A stretch of 42,354 bases of DNA, taken from NCBI GenBank assembly GCA_910589265.1, contig CAJUTQ010000029.1, forward strand, positions 1 to 42,354, given 5' to 3'. This DNA is from an uncultured Lachnospiraceae bacterium. Lineage in GTDB: Bacteria > Bacillota > Clostridia > Lachnospirales > Lachnospiraceae. Within the stretch, counting starts at the first letter, position 1. Each line of letters begins with the position of its first letter. Shown in pieces: positions 1-7,737 of this stretch. The notes beneath the pieces were generated by a model. That model was not told where the DNA came from, did no database searches, and was given only the letters and a program-made list of their open reading frames with translations. Both the position numbers and the translations under genes were made by a program.

Positions 1-170
1 AGAGCCAAAACTTTTTGCTCATTGGAGTATTTTGTATTCGTATTGTTGAATGATAGGAGCCGTATGAAAGGAGACTTTCACGTACGGTTCTGTGAGAAGT
101 TTGAGGTGAAATTCCTCTTACTTACTCGACTGAGAGGTCGGGAAATCAGAATGATTTCCCTCCTACTCGA
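1..170 (+). mobile_element. 3' end of a group II intron (domains V and VI), 5' part outside window
   Basis: Positions 57-90 fold as a classic 34-nt group II intron domain V. The lower stem GAGCCGTATG (57-66) pairs with CGTACGGTTC (81-90). A two-base bulge (79-80) follows. The upper stem AAAG (67-70) pairs with CTTT (75-78) and is closed by a GNRA tetraloop GAGA (71-74). The next hairpin, GAGG (103-106) with CCTC (114-117), sits where domain VI should be and is followed by TTACTTACTCGAC. A second domain VI-like hairpin with 9-bp arms (140-148 and 152-160) and a similar tail (CTCCTACTCGAT) follows directly. The exact 3' splice end is therefore uncertain, about 130 or about 171. The reverse transcriptase gene would lie upstream, outside the window. 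The domain V call is firm; whether the intron is complete or active cannot be seen. Confidence 0.85.
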
Positions 171-390
171 TTTACATAGGAAAGACATGGTTACTATGAA
201 GTCTGAAAGTGAACGGTTTTCTTATGTAAAAAATGGTATGTACACAGATATATGAGGTCATGGAGGGAGCAGAGAGGGGCTTGCCTACTTTGTTCTGCTA
301 TAGGACTTTCTACAGTAATTTTTTATAGTATAATGATGGAACTAGAGTAGTATTCTAAAGATTCTTGGTTTATGGGATTTAGAAAGCGAG
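171..390. other. Non-coding stretch between intron end and PadR promoter
   Basis: No supported gene is seen. The only open frame crossing it starts at 22 and runs through the intron RNA, so it is not credible. TATAAT at 329-334 could be a -10 box, but no good -35 lies 16-18 bp upstream. Confidence 0.4.
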
Positions 391-463
391 GATATTCTAT
401 TGACATAGAATATCTATATATGTATAATCAGTATATAGATAGATTATCTATCTATATGTACAT
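391..463 (+). promoter_or_regulatory. Consensus sigma-A promoter embedded in nested inverted repeats (likely PadR operator)
   Basis: The -35 box TTGACA (400-405) and -10 box TATAAT (423-428) are both perfect consensus with a 17-bp spacer. The -35 box sits at the centre of a perfect palindrome with 10-bp arms, GATATTCTAT (391-400) and ATAGAATATC (405-414). A second perfect inverted repeat with 11-bp arms, ATATAGATAGA (433-443) and TCTATCTATAT (447-457), covers the expected transcription start. TATCTATATA (411-420) also pairs with TATATAGATA (432-441). ATGTACAT (456-463) is self-complementary and contains the ATGT/ACAT half-sites common in PadR operators. The downstream gene is a padR homologue, so autorepression is the obvious inference. 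The repeats are directly visible; the binding is inferred. Confidence 0.75.
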
Positions 464-548
464 TTATCACTTCAATAGTTCTATGTATTTTATATCAGAA
501 AAAGAGGTATGTAGGAATATTGAGAAAAAGAAAGGTAGGAAGATGAAA

Positions 549-890
549 ATGTCAGTAGAAAAGAGTTTGATTTCAGGTAGCACATCCATGCTTCTTTTAA
601 AGCTTCTTTCAGAAAAGGATATGTATGGTTATGAAATGATTGAAACCCTTGAGAAAAGATCCAACCACGTCTTTCATTTGAAGGCAGGAACTTTATATCC
701 GTTACTCCACTCTATGGAAATAAAAGGATGGTTGAATGTCTATGAAAATCAGGTAAATGGAAAGGTAAGGAAATATTATACGATTACAAAGGAGGGGAAA
801 AAATATTTAAAGGGAAAAGGAGAAGAGTGGGAAGAATATGTAGGAGCAGTAAGAAAGGTGATGGGAGGTGTAAGCATTGAGGGAGTTTGA
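549..890 (+). CDS. PadR family transcriptional repressor
   Basis: A protein of about 113 residues that matches the N-terminal winged helix of the PadR family. The recognisable track is LLKLLSEKDMYGYEMIETLE, then LKAGTLYPLLHSMEIKGWL, then KVRKYYTITKEGKKYL, which forms the wing. It is a short form (PadR subfamily 2) without a long C-terminal helical domain. The start at 549 is chosen over the in-frame ATG at 543 because AGGTAGGA (533-540) is then 8 nt away; the longer open frame back to 372 runs through the promoter. The stop overlaps the TTG start of the next gene by 14 nt, so the two are translationally coupled. PadR genes are commonly paired with membrane proteins carrying a HAAS-type cytoplasmic domain, as here. 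The regulator probably represses its own operon through the upstream repeats. Confidence 0.9.
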   Translation: MSVEKSLISGSTSMLLLKLLSEKDMYGYEMIETLEKRSNHVFHLKAGTLYPLLHSMEIKGWLNVYENQVNGKVRKYYTITKEGKKYLKGKGEEWEEYVGAVRKVMGGVSIEGV

Positions 891-2193
891 ACAATATATA
901 AAAGCTGTAGAGGAACAGATACGCTGTAAGAGGGCAGTTCCTTGTATTGAGGAGGAGCTTAAATCCCATTTGGAGGATCAAAAAGAAGCTCTTATAAGAG
1001 ATGGGATGGAGGAAGAGAAGGCTTGTAAAGAGGCGGTAAGGCAGATGGGAGACCCAGTGGAGGTAGGCGTCATGTTGGACAGAATACACAGACCCAAAAT
1101 GGAAAAAAGTCTCTTGGCCATTGTTATAATATTAAGTATAGTAGGTGCACTTCTCCAGTTTTTGGCCAGAGGACCGTGGAAATCTTACATATTGTTCATG
1201 GGAATAGGACTGATTATTATGATAGGTATGTATTTCATAGATTATTCCATACTTGCCACACATCCATTTTTATTCTGGTTTGGCATAGGAGCAGGGGGAA
1301 TCCTCTTTGTATTATTCAGTGGGAGGGGAATGGTAAATGGCTCCTTTGGATATCAGACACAACAAATTTTATTATTATTTGCCCCTGCATATGGAGGAAT
1401 TCTCTATTATTTTAGGGGAAAGAAATATAAAGGGATTTTTTTGTCTCTTCTTTTTCTTCTACTTCCCTTCTCCATAGTAATATATACAGTAAATCTCTCA
1501 GGATTTTTTATTTTATTCCCTGTTTTTTTATTTATGTTGGGAGTGAGTGTGTGGAAAGGCTGGTTTGGGGTAAAGAAAATCTTTGGAATGGGAATTGTAT
1601 GCAGCCCTATAGTAGTGGGCGCTTTGACTGCTGTTTTTGCCTATGGCAGCACAATAATAAAGAGTTACCAAAAAGTAAGAATAGAAGCTTTCTGGAATCC
1701 AGAAAAATATGCCAAGGGAGCAGGATATTTGACCTATCATCTTAGAAATATGTCGTCAGGATTAAAATGGTTTGGAGAAGGAATGGGAACCAATGAATTA
1801 GTGGAACTGCCATCAATGCACAGCGACTATATTGTATTTTTTCTAGTATATCATTTTGGAATGGCAGCAGGCATATTAATCGTAAGTTTTTTATTATATC
1901 TCATTGGAAGAATGTTCAAACTGTCCATGAGACAGAAAAACCGTCTGGGAACTTTAGTGGGCATGGGATGTACAGGAGTTTTTTTCGTTGAAACAGTCTC
2001 CTATATTTTGATGAACTTTGGAAAACTTCCTGCATTTAGGGCATACATGCCTTTTCTCTCATCAGGAAGGGGACAGGTTATTCATTATTTATTAATTGGG
2101 GTTATGCTGTCTGTATATGGAAATACAAATGTAATAACAGAAAAAACAATGGGATTTCTCCATGCTACTTCATCCAGTCATAGTGGAAAATAA
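877..2193 (+). CDS. HAAS-like domain fused to FtsW/RodA/SpoVE-like membrane protein
   Basis: A 438-residue protein. Residues 1 to about 70 are soluble and helical, with the signature of a permease-prefix/HAAS domain (IEEELKSHLEDQKEALIRDG, then EACKEAVRQMGDP-like spacing). The rest is polytopic. The C-terminal half shows SEDS-family features: a YQKVRIEAFWNPEKYAKGAG stretch, a GLKWFGEGMG loop, then PSMHSDYIVFFLVYHFG, equivalent to the HTDFIF region of RodA/FtsW with its key Asp kept, and a terminal PFLSSGRG segment. SEDS proteins polymerise peptidoglycan glycan strands. The start is TTG 877, with GGAGGTG (864-870) 6 nt upstream. It overlaps padR and its 3' end overlaps the convergent gene by 29 bp. 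It may be a signal-controlled SEDS paralogue rather than the housekeeping enzyme; polymerase activity is inferred. Confidence 0.8.
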   Translation: MREFEQYIKAVEEQIRCKRAVPCIEEELKSHLEDQKEALIRDGMEEEKACKEAVRQMGDPVEVGVMLDRIHRPKMEKSLLAIVIILSIVGALLQFLARGPWKSYILFMGIGLIIMIGMYFIDYSILATHPFLFWFGIGAGGILFVLFSGRGMVNGSFGYQTQQILLLFAPAYGGILYYFRGKKYKGIFLSLLFLLLPFSIVIYTVNLSGFFILFPVFLFMLGVSVWKGWFGVKKIFGMGIVCSPIVVGALTAVFAYGSTIIKSYQKVRIEAFWNPEKYAKGAGYLTYHLRNMSSGLKWFGEGMGTNELVELPSMHSDYIVFFLVYHFGMAAGILIVSFLLYLIGRMFKLSMRQKNRLGTLVGMGCTGVFFVETVSYILMNFGKLPAFRAYMPFLSSGRGQVIHYLLIGVMLSVYGNTNVITEKTMGFLHATSSSHSGK

Positions 2194-2623
2194 ATAGAAA
2201 GATATTTTTTAATATCCATTGTAAGATAATAATTCCAATAGATATATAAATGTAATGGACAAGGGAAAAGACTTTCTCTATATGTTTTGTAATATGTTTG
2301 TGGTAAAAGAAGTTAGACATAAAAATAATGTAAAGAATAAGGCTGTATAAGACAAATGCATGGTATTTAAGGCTGTCAAAAATGCGAAATTGGAATAAGG
2401 AAACAACTGCCCGGGTACCTCCACATCCCGGGCAGTACATACCAGTAATAGAATGAAAATAACAAGGGGGAATCATTCTGTGGATTGTCTCTATTCCAAA
2501 AATCCACTGAAAAATAAGAAAAGTAAAGAGTAGAAAAAAAAGAATTTTTCCCCAAAAATAAAAAATCGTATTCACTTGTATTTTTTCTTTATCAAGGTAT
2601 GTCAATTCTTCCATGAGAGGCAT
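2165..2623 (-). CDS. DUF2752-family small membrane protein
   Basis: A 152-residue protein with three or four hydrophobic segments. The diagnostic motif YCPGCGGTRAVVSLF follows a GMYCPG turn, which is the hallmark of DUF2752 (CPGCGxTR). The function of the family is unknown; the paired cysteines suggest metal binding or a redox role at the membrane face. Two start codons are possible, 2623 and 2614; the second lies at better distance from AAAGGAA. It is encoded 15 nt after the DUF4190 gene on the same strand, forming a two-gene unit. Its last 29 bp overlap the end of the FtsW-like gene in convergent orientation. Confidence 0.8.
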   Translation of the reverse strand: MPLMEELTYLDKEKIQVNTIFYFWGKILFFLLFTFLIFQWIFGIETIHRMIPPCYFHSITGMYCPGCGGTRAVVSLFQFRIFDSLKYHAFVLYSLILYIIFMSNFFYHKHITKHIEKVFSLVHYIYISIGIIILQWILKNIFLFIFHYDWMK

Positions 2624-2638
2624 TTCCTTTCTTACTTT

Positions 2639-2932
2639 TTATAGAGAGTCTAATACATCCAGGAGATAATTGTATGAGGGACCGTCTAGATATGCAACAC
2701 TTCTAGAAAAGATAAGGAGTGAGGCGGACAAAATAACTCCCAAAATTCCACAAATAAGCCCAGCAGTGGCCATGCCAGAATGTCCTCCTTGTTTTTTGTA
2801 AATAACTGAAAAAATAATTGCCAAAATGCCCAATGTTAAACCGAGAAACCAGCAGCAACAGGCAATAATAGATATAATACCGCATACTAAAGACGCTATT
2901 GCTAAGCCAGAGCCAGAATTGTTTGGTTCCAT
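2639..2932 (-). CDS. DUF4190 domain-containing membrane protein
   Basis: A 97-residue protein starting with a short polar segment, then two glycine-rich membrane helices: GLAIASLVCGIISIIACCCW plus the following turn, and GMATAGLICGILGVILSASL. The repeated A-x-L-(V/I)-C-G-I pattern is typical of DUF4190. GGAGG lies 7 nt before the ATG. It is first in a pair with the DUF2752 gene, an arrangement that is common in Clostridia. No function is established for either; both are probably small envelope proteins. Confidence 0.8.
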   Translation of the reverse strand: MEPNNSGSGLAIASLVCGIISIIACCCWFLGLTLGILAIIFSVIYKKQGGHSGMATAGLICGILGVILSASLLIFSRSVAYLDGPSYNYLLDVLDSL

Positions 2933-3096
2933 AACTTATCCTCCATTTTTATAGTATTTTGTCTTATCATATCATATACTTATTTTTAAATGCAATAGAT
3001 TTTCCACAAAATTTGTGCTAGAAAAAAGACAAATAAATGGAAGGTATGTTTTAAAAAATAGGAAAGACACTAACAAAAGGATAGATGTAAGGTAGA

Positions 3097-3777
3097 ATGA
3101 TTAAGGAGAGGTTGAGAAAAATGGATTTTTTTCTTTTTTTCTGGATTTTTATGATCGCTGCTTTTTTGGGAGATATTTTGGAGACAATATTTTGTTATGC
3201 TCTTACTGGAGAAATCATGTGCAGGAGCAGCTTTTTATTTGGACATTTTAGCGCTGTTTGGGGAGCGGGAGCTGTTCTTTTAACTTGTTTGTTTTGTAGG
3301 AGAAAGTGGAAAAGAGGGTTTTGGCTCTTTCTATTTGGAGCCATAGGGGGAGGAGTATATGAATATGGGTGCAGTTTGTTGACTGAATTAGTCTATGGAG
3401 TGACGTTTTGGGATTATAGCCAATTTCCTTTGCATATCCATGGAAGGGTCAGTCTTGTTATTTGCCTATTTTGGGGAGGAGCTGTCTTTATTTGGACAAA
3501 ATGGTTCTATCCATTGTTAGAAAAAACGATTAGAAAATGGAAAACAGCAAAGGGAAAAACAATAACATGGGTTGTTTTGACTATTATGGTCATAAATAGT
3601 TGGATTTCTATATTCGCTCTTTTGCGTTACGGAGAAAGAATAAAAGGAGAGATGGCTGACTCATCTTTGGAGAGATGGTTGGATGAAAATTATCCAGAAA
3701 AATATATGAATGAGATTTATCCAGACATTCAGACAAAAAAAATTTCTAATAAAGGTTTATTTCACAAAGAGATTTAG
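3097..3777 (+). CDS. CmpB-like putative ABC transporter permease (PF06541 type)
   Basis: A 226-residue integral membrane protein with about five or six hydrophobic segments. The N-terminal stretch FFWIFMIAAFLGDILETIF, the following SFLFGHFSAVWGAGAV and the central GGGVYEYGCSLLTELVYG match the family annotated as 'putative ABC transporter permease / CmpB'. Despite the name, no ATPase or binding protein is adjacent, so a transport role is not supported by context. An alternative start is ATG 3121, with GGAGAGG at 3105-3111. The C-terminal 35 residues are polar and probably cytoplasmic. Confidence 0.75.
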   Translation: MIKERLRKMDFFLFFWIFMIAAFLGDILETIFCYALTGEIMCRSSFLFGHFSAVWGAGAVLLTCLFCRRKWKRGFWLFLFGAIGGGVYEYGCSLLTELVYGVTFWDYSQFPLHIHGRVSLVICLFWGGAVFIWTKWFYPLLEKTIRKWKTAKGKTITWVVLTIMVINSWISIFALLRYGERIKGEMADSSLERWLDENYPEKYMNEIYPDIQTKKISNKGLFHKEI

Positions 3778-3780
3778 AAT

Positions 3781-3812
3781 GTGCCTGAATATATAGAAGA
3801 ATATTCAGACAC
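3781..3812. terminator. Hairpin between convergent genes, possible bidirectional terminator
   Basis: CTGAATAT (3785-3792) pairs with ATATTCAG (3801-3808), extended by GTG/CAC at the ends with one mismatch. It lies between the stop of the CmpB-like gene and the stop of the degV gene. Neither side has a clear T-tract, so it is a weak call. Confidence 0.4.
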
Positions 3813-3843
3813 AAAGGAAAAGGTTTTCAAGGGAATGCCCCTT

Positions 3844-4713
3844 TTAGAAAATGGATTCATCTAGTTTTTTTGTACAGGCAACAGCCAAGGCCCCTGGTCC
3901 AATATGACAGGCAACGCTTAAGGACAAAGGATCGACATGGATTGGGCAGTTGGGAAATTCTATAGAAAGTTCTTCCCTCATTTGATTGGCAGCTTCTAGA
4001 TTTTGCGTATAGGCGATTTGCAGCCATACATTATCAACAGATTGAAAACGATGTTCAATATCTTTTTTAATTGCTTGGAACATTATGGATTTTGCCTGTT
4101 TGATAGTGCGGGCTTTTGCAAAAGAATCTAATTTTTCTCCTTGAATTTGCAAAACTGGTTTGATTTTTAAAAAAGTTCCAAGAGCTGCGGCGGCAGGGGT
4201 AATTCTGCCCCCCTTTTTTAAATAATAGAGAGTGTCCAATGTAATATAAATGGAAGCGTCCAATTTTACCTCTTCTAAATAACATTTAATTTCTTCTGCA
4301 CTCTTTCCCCTATCTGCCATTGTTTTGGCGTCTAAGGCAGCTTGACGCTGGGTTACAGAGATTCTTTGGTTGTTGACCACATGAACCCTTTTGCCATATT
4401 CCATGGAAAGCATATGGGCTGTTTCACAAGAGCTGCTAAGGCTGCTGGACATGGGCATGTGTACAATTTCATCATATTCTTTTAAGAGGCGCTCCCAAAG
4501 GTTCATCACATCTTCAGGAGAAGGCTGGGATGTAGAAATGTTAGAGCCTTCTTCTAATTTCTCATAAAATTCTTCCTGGGTTAAATCAATATCTTCAAAA
4601 AAAGTTTTATCACCAATTTGAAAGGGCATGGGAAGAATATAAATGCCCAACTTATTGCCTTGCTTCTGGGAGATACCGCTGTTGCTGTCTGTAACAATTG
4701 CTATTTTACTCAC
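3844..4713 (-). CDS. DegV family fatty-acid-binding protein
   Basis: A 289-residue protein that covers the full DegV fold. The N-terminus IAIVTDSNSGIS carries the conserved TDS motif, followed by YILPMPFQIGDKTFFED and the STSQPSPEDV segment whose serine/threonine residues line the fatty-acid site. SSSLSSSCETA, YYLKKGGRI and HIGPGALAVACTKK are further family signatures. Relatives bind fatty acids, and the FakB subgroup presents them to the FakA kinase; several paralogues per genome are usual in Clostridia. The start is GTG 4713, because AGGAGG (complement of 4721-4726) is 7 nt away; the in-frame TTG six bases further upstream would be too close. It is monocistronic as far as can be seen. Which fatty acid it prefers cannot be read from the sequence. 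Confidence 0.92.
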   Translation of the reverse strand: MSKIAIVTDSNSGISQKQGNKLGIYILPMPFQIGDKTFFEDIDLTQEEFYEKLEEGSNISTSQPSPEDVMNLWERLLKEYDEIVHMPMSSSLSSSCETAHMLSMEYGKRVHVVNNQRISVTQRQAALDAKTMADRGKSAEEIKCYLEEVKLDASIYITLDTLYYLKKGGRITPAAAALGTFLKIKPVLQIQGEKLDSFAKARTIKQAKSIMFQAIKKDIEHRFQSVDNVWLQIAYTQNLEAANQMREELSIEFPNCPIHVDPLSLSVACHIGPGALAVACTKKLDESIF

Positions 4714-4848
4714 TTTCAAACCTCCTTGGTTTCCATCATTACTGAAATTTTACCACTGTAAATATAAAATGTAAACGTAGAATTGATAACTATATTGGGA
4801 AATATCGTTATTATTTACAGATAATAACTTAATAGAAATAAGTCGTCC

Positions 4849-4877
4849 GTGCAATTTTTTGAATACTATGTTATACT
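4849..4877 (+). promoter_or_regulatory. Candidate promoter of the acyltransferase gene
   Basis: GTGCAA (4849-4854) and TATACT (4872-4877) are separated by 17 bp. This is a reasonable sigma-A promoter about 65 nt before the start codon. Confidence 0.5.
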
Positions 4878-4945
4878 ATAGCAGAAAGCTGCAAAATATT
4901 TGTCTTCAATGTAATGGATAGAAGGTTAACAGGCAGGTTGAATCA

Positions 4946-5980
4946 ATGGATAAGAAAAAGATAGAGAGAGAGTCAGGACTGGACTTTGTACGGTTTTTAG
5001 CTGTTTTTTCTGTCATAGGGGCTCATTATGTATTAAATTGTGGGTATTATAGGACGGATTTAAAGGAAAGAGGAATGGTAGTCTTTACAGTAGGACGATG
5101 GTTTTTCATGACATGTGTTCCTATTTTTATGATCTTAACTGGTTATTTGAAAATAAATAAAAAACTTTCCAGAAGCCATTACATGGAGTTGATTCCTATT
5201 ATGGTGGGATATGGGTTTATTGGCACTTTGAACATTTTTGTATCTAATTATATTTATGGAGGCGTTTATACATGGAAAAGTGGAGGAGATGAGCTGTTTA
5301 CATACCGTATAGCCTGGTATGGGGGAATGTACTTATGTATGATGCTTTTGATTCCATTTTTTAATATACTATGGAAGAACTTGGGAAAAAAGCAAAAACA
5401 GCTATTGATTTTGTTTTTACTATGTATAACGGCAGTTCCTTCCCTTATTCCATGGTTTTTTCCTTCTTATTGGGAGAGACTTTACCCACTCACTTATTAT
5501 TATATAGGGGCTTATATAAGAGATTATAGTCTAAAACCAGCGAGATGGAAGAGTGCGGGAATAATGTTCCTTGTCCTTTTAGTTGAGACTGGGGGCACAT
5601 ATTTGACAAAGATGGAAGGAGTTTTTAACTGGGAATTTTTGGGGAGTATAGATAATGGGTATGGCAGTCTTCCTGTATGTATAAGCGCTATCTGTCTGTT
5701 TCTCCTTTTTTATCGTCAATTCATTCCAGGAAAATGGGTCAGAAGATTATTAGCCTCTGTGAGCCAAGTTTCTTTTTATATTTACTTATTTTCCAGTATG
5801 ATTGATTCTGTTATTTACTGGAAAATGCAGGACAAGTGGACGAATACAAGCCAGTTTCTTACCTTTTTCTTTGTCATTGTTCCCCTTTCTTTCAGTCTAT
5901 CTTATGTATGTGCTGTTCTTTTTAAACATTTATTTTCTCCATTATTGGAGCCTAAAAAATGGTTTAGTATATCAAAGTAA
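4946..5980 (+). CDS. Acyltransferase-3 family membrane protein
   Basis: A 344-residue protein with about ten membrane segments. The N-terminus SGLDFVRFLAVFSVIGAHY is the acyltransferase-3 hallmark (R/D near helix 1 and the catalytic histidine in GAHY, residue about 27). FFMTCVPIFMILTGYL matches the second conserved block. Members acetylate or otherwise acylate cell-surface polysaccharides, peptidoglycan or lipids, moving the acyl group across the membrane. The substrate cannot be told, and no glycan biosynthesis genes are adjacent. The ribosome binding site is weak (GGCAGGTTG). The gene ends about 115 nt before the metallohydrolase. Confidence 0.88.
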   Translation: MDKKKIERESGLDFVRFLAVFSVIGAHYVLNCGYYRTDLKERGMVVFTVGRWFFMTCVPIFMILTGYLKINKKLSRSHYMELIPIMVGYGFIGTLNIFVSNYIYGGVYTWKSGGDELFTYRIAWYGGMYLCMMLLIPFFNILWKNLGKKQKQLLILFLLCITAVPSLIPWFFPSYWERLYPLTYYYIGAYIRDYSLKPARWKSAGIMFLVLLVETGGTYLTKMEGVFNWEFLGSIDNGYGSLPVCISAICLFLLFYRQFIPGKWVRRLLASVSQVSFYIYLFSSMIDSVIYWKMQDKWTNTSQFLTFFFVIVPLSFSLSYVCAVLFKHLFSPLLEPKKWFSISK

Positions 5981-6095
5981 AGTCTTTATTTCCATGGAAA
6001 ATAAGAAAGAGGTGACAAAGCTCCTCCTACATTTATCGACAAGGGGAATGGACGAAATGAACTTGTGTAAAAACCCATTGAAAGGAAGAATGCTT

Positions 6096-7697
6096 ATGAA
6101 ATTAACATTTATAGGGGCTGCCCATGAGGTGACAGGAAGTTGTCATTATTTGGAAGCTTGTAATAAACATATACTCATTGACTGTGGCATGGAGCAGGGG
6201 ATGGACATATATGAGAACAAGGATATTCCTGTTGAGGAGTCTATGATTGATTATGTCCTTTTAACCCATGCACACATTGACCATTCTGGTCTTTTGCCTT
6301 TATTATATGCCAAGGGATTTCGAGGGCAGGTAATTGCAACAGAACCGACAGTTGATTTGTGCAAAATTATGCTTAGAGACAGCGCTCATATTCAGATGGC
6401 AGAGGCAGAATGGAGAAATCGCAAGGCAAAGCGTTCTTCAGGAATAGAGCCGTATATTCCTCTCTATACAATGGAAGATGCAGATGGGGTTATCCGGAGG
6501 TTAGTCCCCCAGCCCTATGATAAAAAAGTAGAGTTATGCTCTGGGATAGAAGTGCGTTTTACAGATATTGGTCATCTTTTAGGCTCAGCCTGCATTGAAG
6601 TATGGCTAAAAGAAGAGGAAAGAGAGAAGAAAATTGTATTTTCTGGAGATATAGGCAATAAAGGACAGCCTCTTATTAAAGACCCTGGCATTGTGAAAGA
6701 GGCAGATTATGTTGTAATGGAGTCTACCTATGGCGAGCGGTTTCATACTTTGGAAAAGCCAGATTATGTTTTTGAGCTGACGAAAATACTTCAGGAAGCC
6801 TTTGACAAAGGAGGCAATGTAGTTATTCCTTCCTTTGCAGTTGGAAGAACCCAGGAAATGCTTTATTTTCTTAGGAAAATCAAAATGGCAGGTTTGGTAA
6901 AAGGCCATGAAAATTTTCCAGTATATGTTGACAGTCCTTTAGCAGTGGAAGCTACAGAAATATTTTATAAGTATGAGTACAGCTGTTTTGACGAGGAGGC
7001 TATGGAACTTGTAAGGCAGGGAATAAATCCTATCAGCTTTCCTGGCTTAAAATTGTCCATTACAAGCGATGAGTCAAAAGCTATTAACTTTGATGAGGTG
7101 CCAAAGGTCATCTTATCTGCATCAGGAATGTGTGAGGCAGGAAGAATCCGTCATCATTTAAAGCATAACTTGTGGAGAAAAGAATGTATTATATTATTCG
7201 TAGGTTACCAGGCGATGAACACTTTAGGAAGGCGGATTGTAGATAAGGTAAAAACGGTGAAGCTCTTTGGAGAAGAAATTGAAGTGCGGGCAAAGATTGG
7301 CCAACTGACAGGGATGAGCGGTCATGCAGATAAAGCTGGCTTGCTCCAGTGGATTCAAAACTTTGAGAAAAAGCCAGAACAGGTTTTTGTCGTTCATGGA
7401 GAAGACGGAGTATGTGATTCCTTTGCTCAATGTCTCACAAAGGAATATGGGTTCTCTGCCGCAGCTCCTTTTAGCGGGGCCTGTTTTGATTTGTGGCATG
7501 GGAAATTCATAGAAAATCCTGTAGGAATACCTGTAGAGAAGAAGCAAAAGAAAGGGGCAGCAAGCGTCTACGAGAGGTTAAAGGCAGCAGGACAGAGGCT
7601 TCTTATTGTTATTCAGCATAAAGAGGGGGGAGCCAACAAAGATTTGGCAAAATTTGCAGATCAGATTCATTCTTTATGTGATAAGTGGGATGATTAA
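6096..7697 (+). CDS. MBL-fold beta-CASP RNA metallohydrolase
   Basis: A 533-residue protein. The metallo-beta-lactamase core has LTHAHIDHSG (HxHxDH zinc motif, residues about 57-65), a later GHLLGSACIEV (motif 3 His) and FSGDIGNKGQPL (motif 4 Asp). The beta-CASP domain follows with VIPSFAVGRTQEMLY and SASGMCEAGRIRHHL, then the C-terminal RMMBL segment with GMSGHADKAGLLQW and FVVHGE. This is the layout of bacterial relatives of CPSF73/Ysh1, which act as RNA endo- or exonucleases. The start at 6096 is preferred because AAAGGAAG (6081-6088) is 7 nt upstream; the frame is open further upstream, overlapping the acyltransferase gene, but has no ribosome site there. About 65 C-terminal residues form an extra helical tail. 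thyA follows closely, so co-transcription is likely. Confidence 0.92.
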   Translation: MKLTFIGAAHEVTGSCHYLEACNKHILIDCGMEQGMDIYENKDIPVEESMIDYVLLTHAHIDHSGLLPLLYAKGFRGQVIATEPTVDLCKIMLRDSAHIQMAEAEWRNRKAKRSSGIEPYIPLYTMEDADGVIRRLVPQPYDKKVELCSGIEVRFTDIGHLLGSACIEVWLKEEEREKKIVFSGDIGNKGQPLIKDPGIVKEADYVVMESTYGERFHTLEKPDYVFELTKILQEAFDKGGNVVIPSFAVGRTQEMLYFLRKIKMAGLVKGHENFPVYVDSPLAVEATEIFYKYEYSCFDEEAMELVRQGINPISFPGLKLSITSDESKAINFDEVPKVILSASGMCEAGRIRHHLKHNLWRKECIILFVGYQAMNTLGRRIVDKVKTVKLFGEEIEVRAKIGQLTGMSGHADKAGLLQWIQNFEKKPEQVFVVHGEDGVCDSFAQCLTKEYGFSAAAPFSGACFDLWHGKFIENPVGIPVEKKQKKGAASVYERLKAAGQRLLIVIQHKEGGANKDLAKFADQIHSLCDKWDD

Positions 7698-7737
7698 AGT
7701 TTCTATACATTTTTTAGAGAAAGGCATGGTTTTCAAT

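Noticed and set aside
22..255. 77-codon open frame at the left edge
   Set aside because: It runs through domain V and VI of the group II intron and has no protein family features or ribosome site.
784..1089. 101-codon antisense frame across the padR/HAAS junction
   Set aside because: Overlaps two supported coupled genes; apparent hydrophobicity comes from the complement of charged helical codons.
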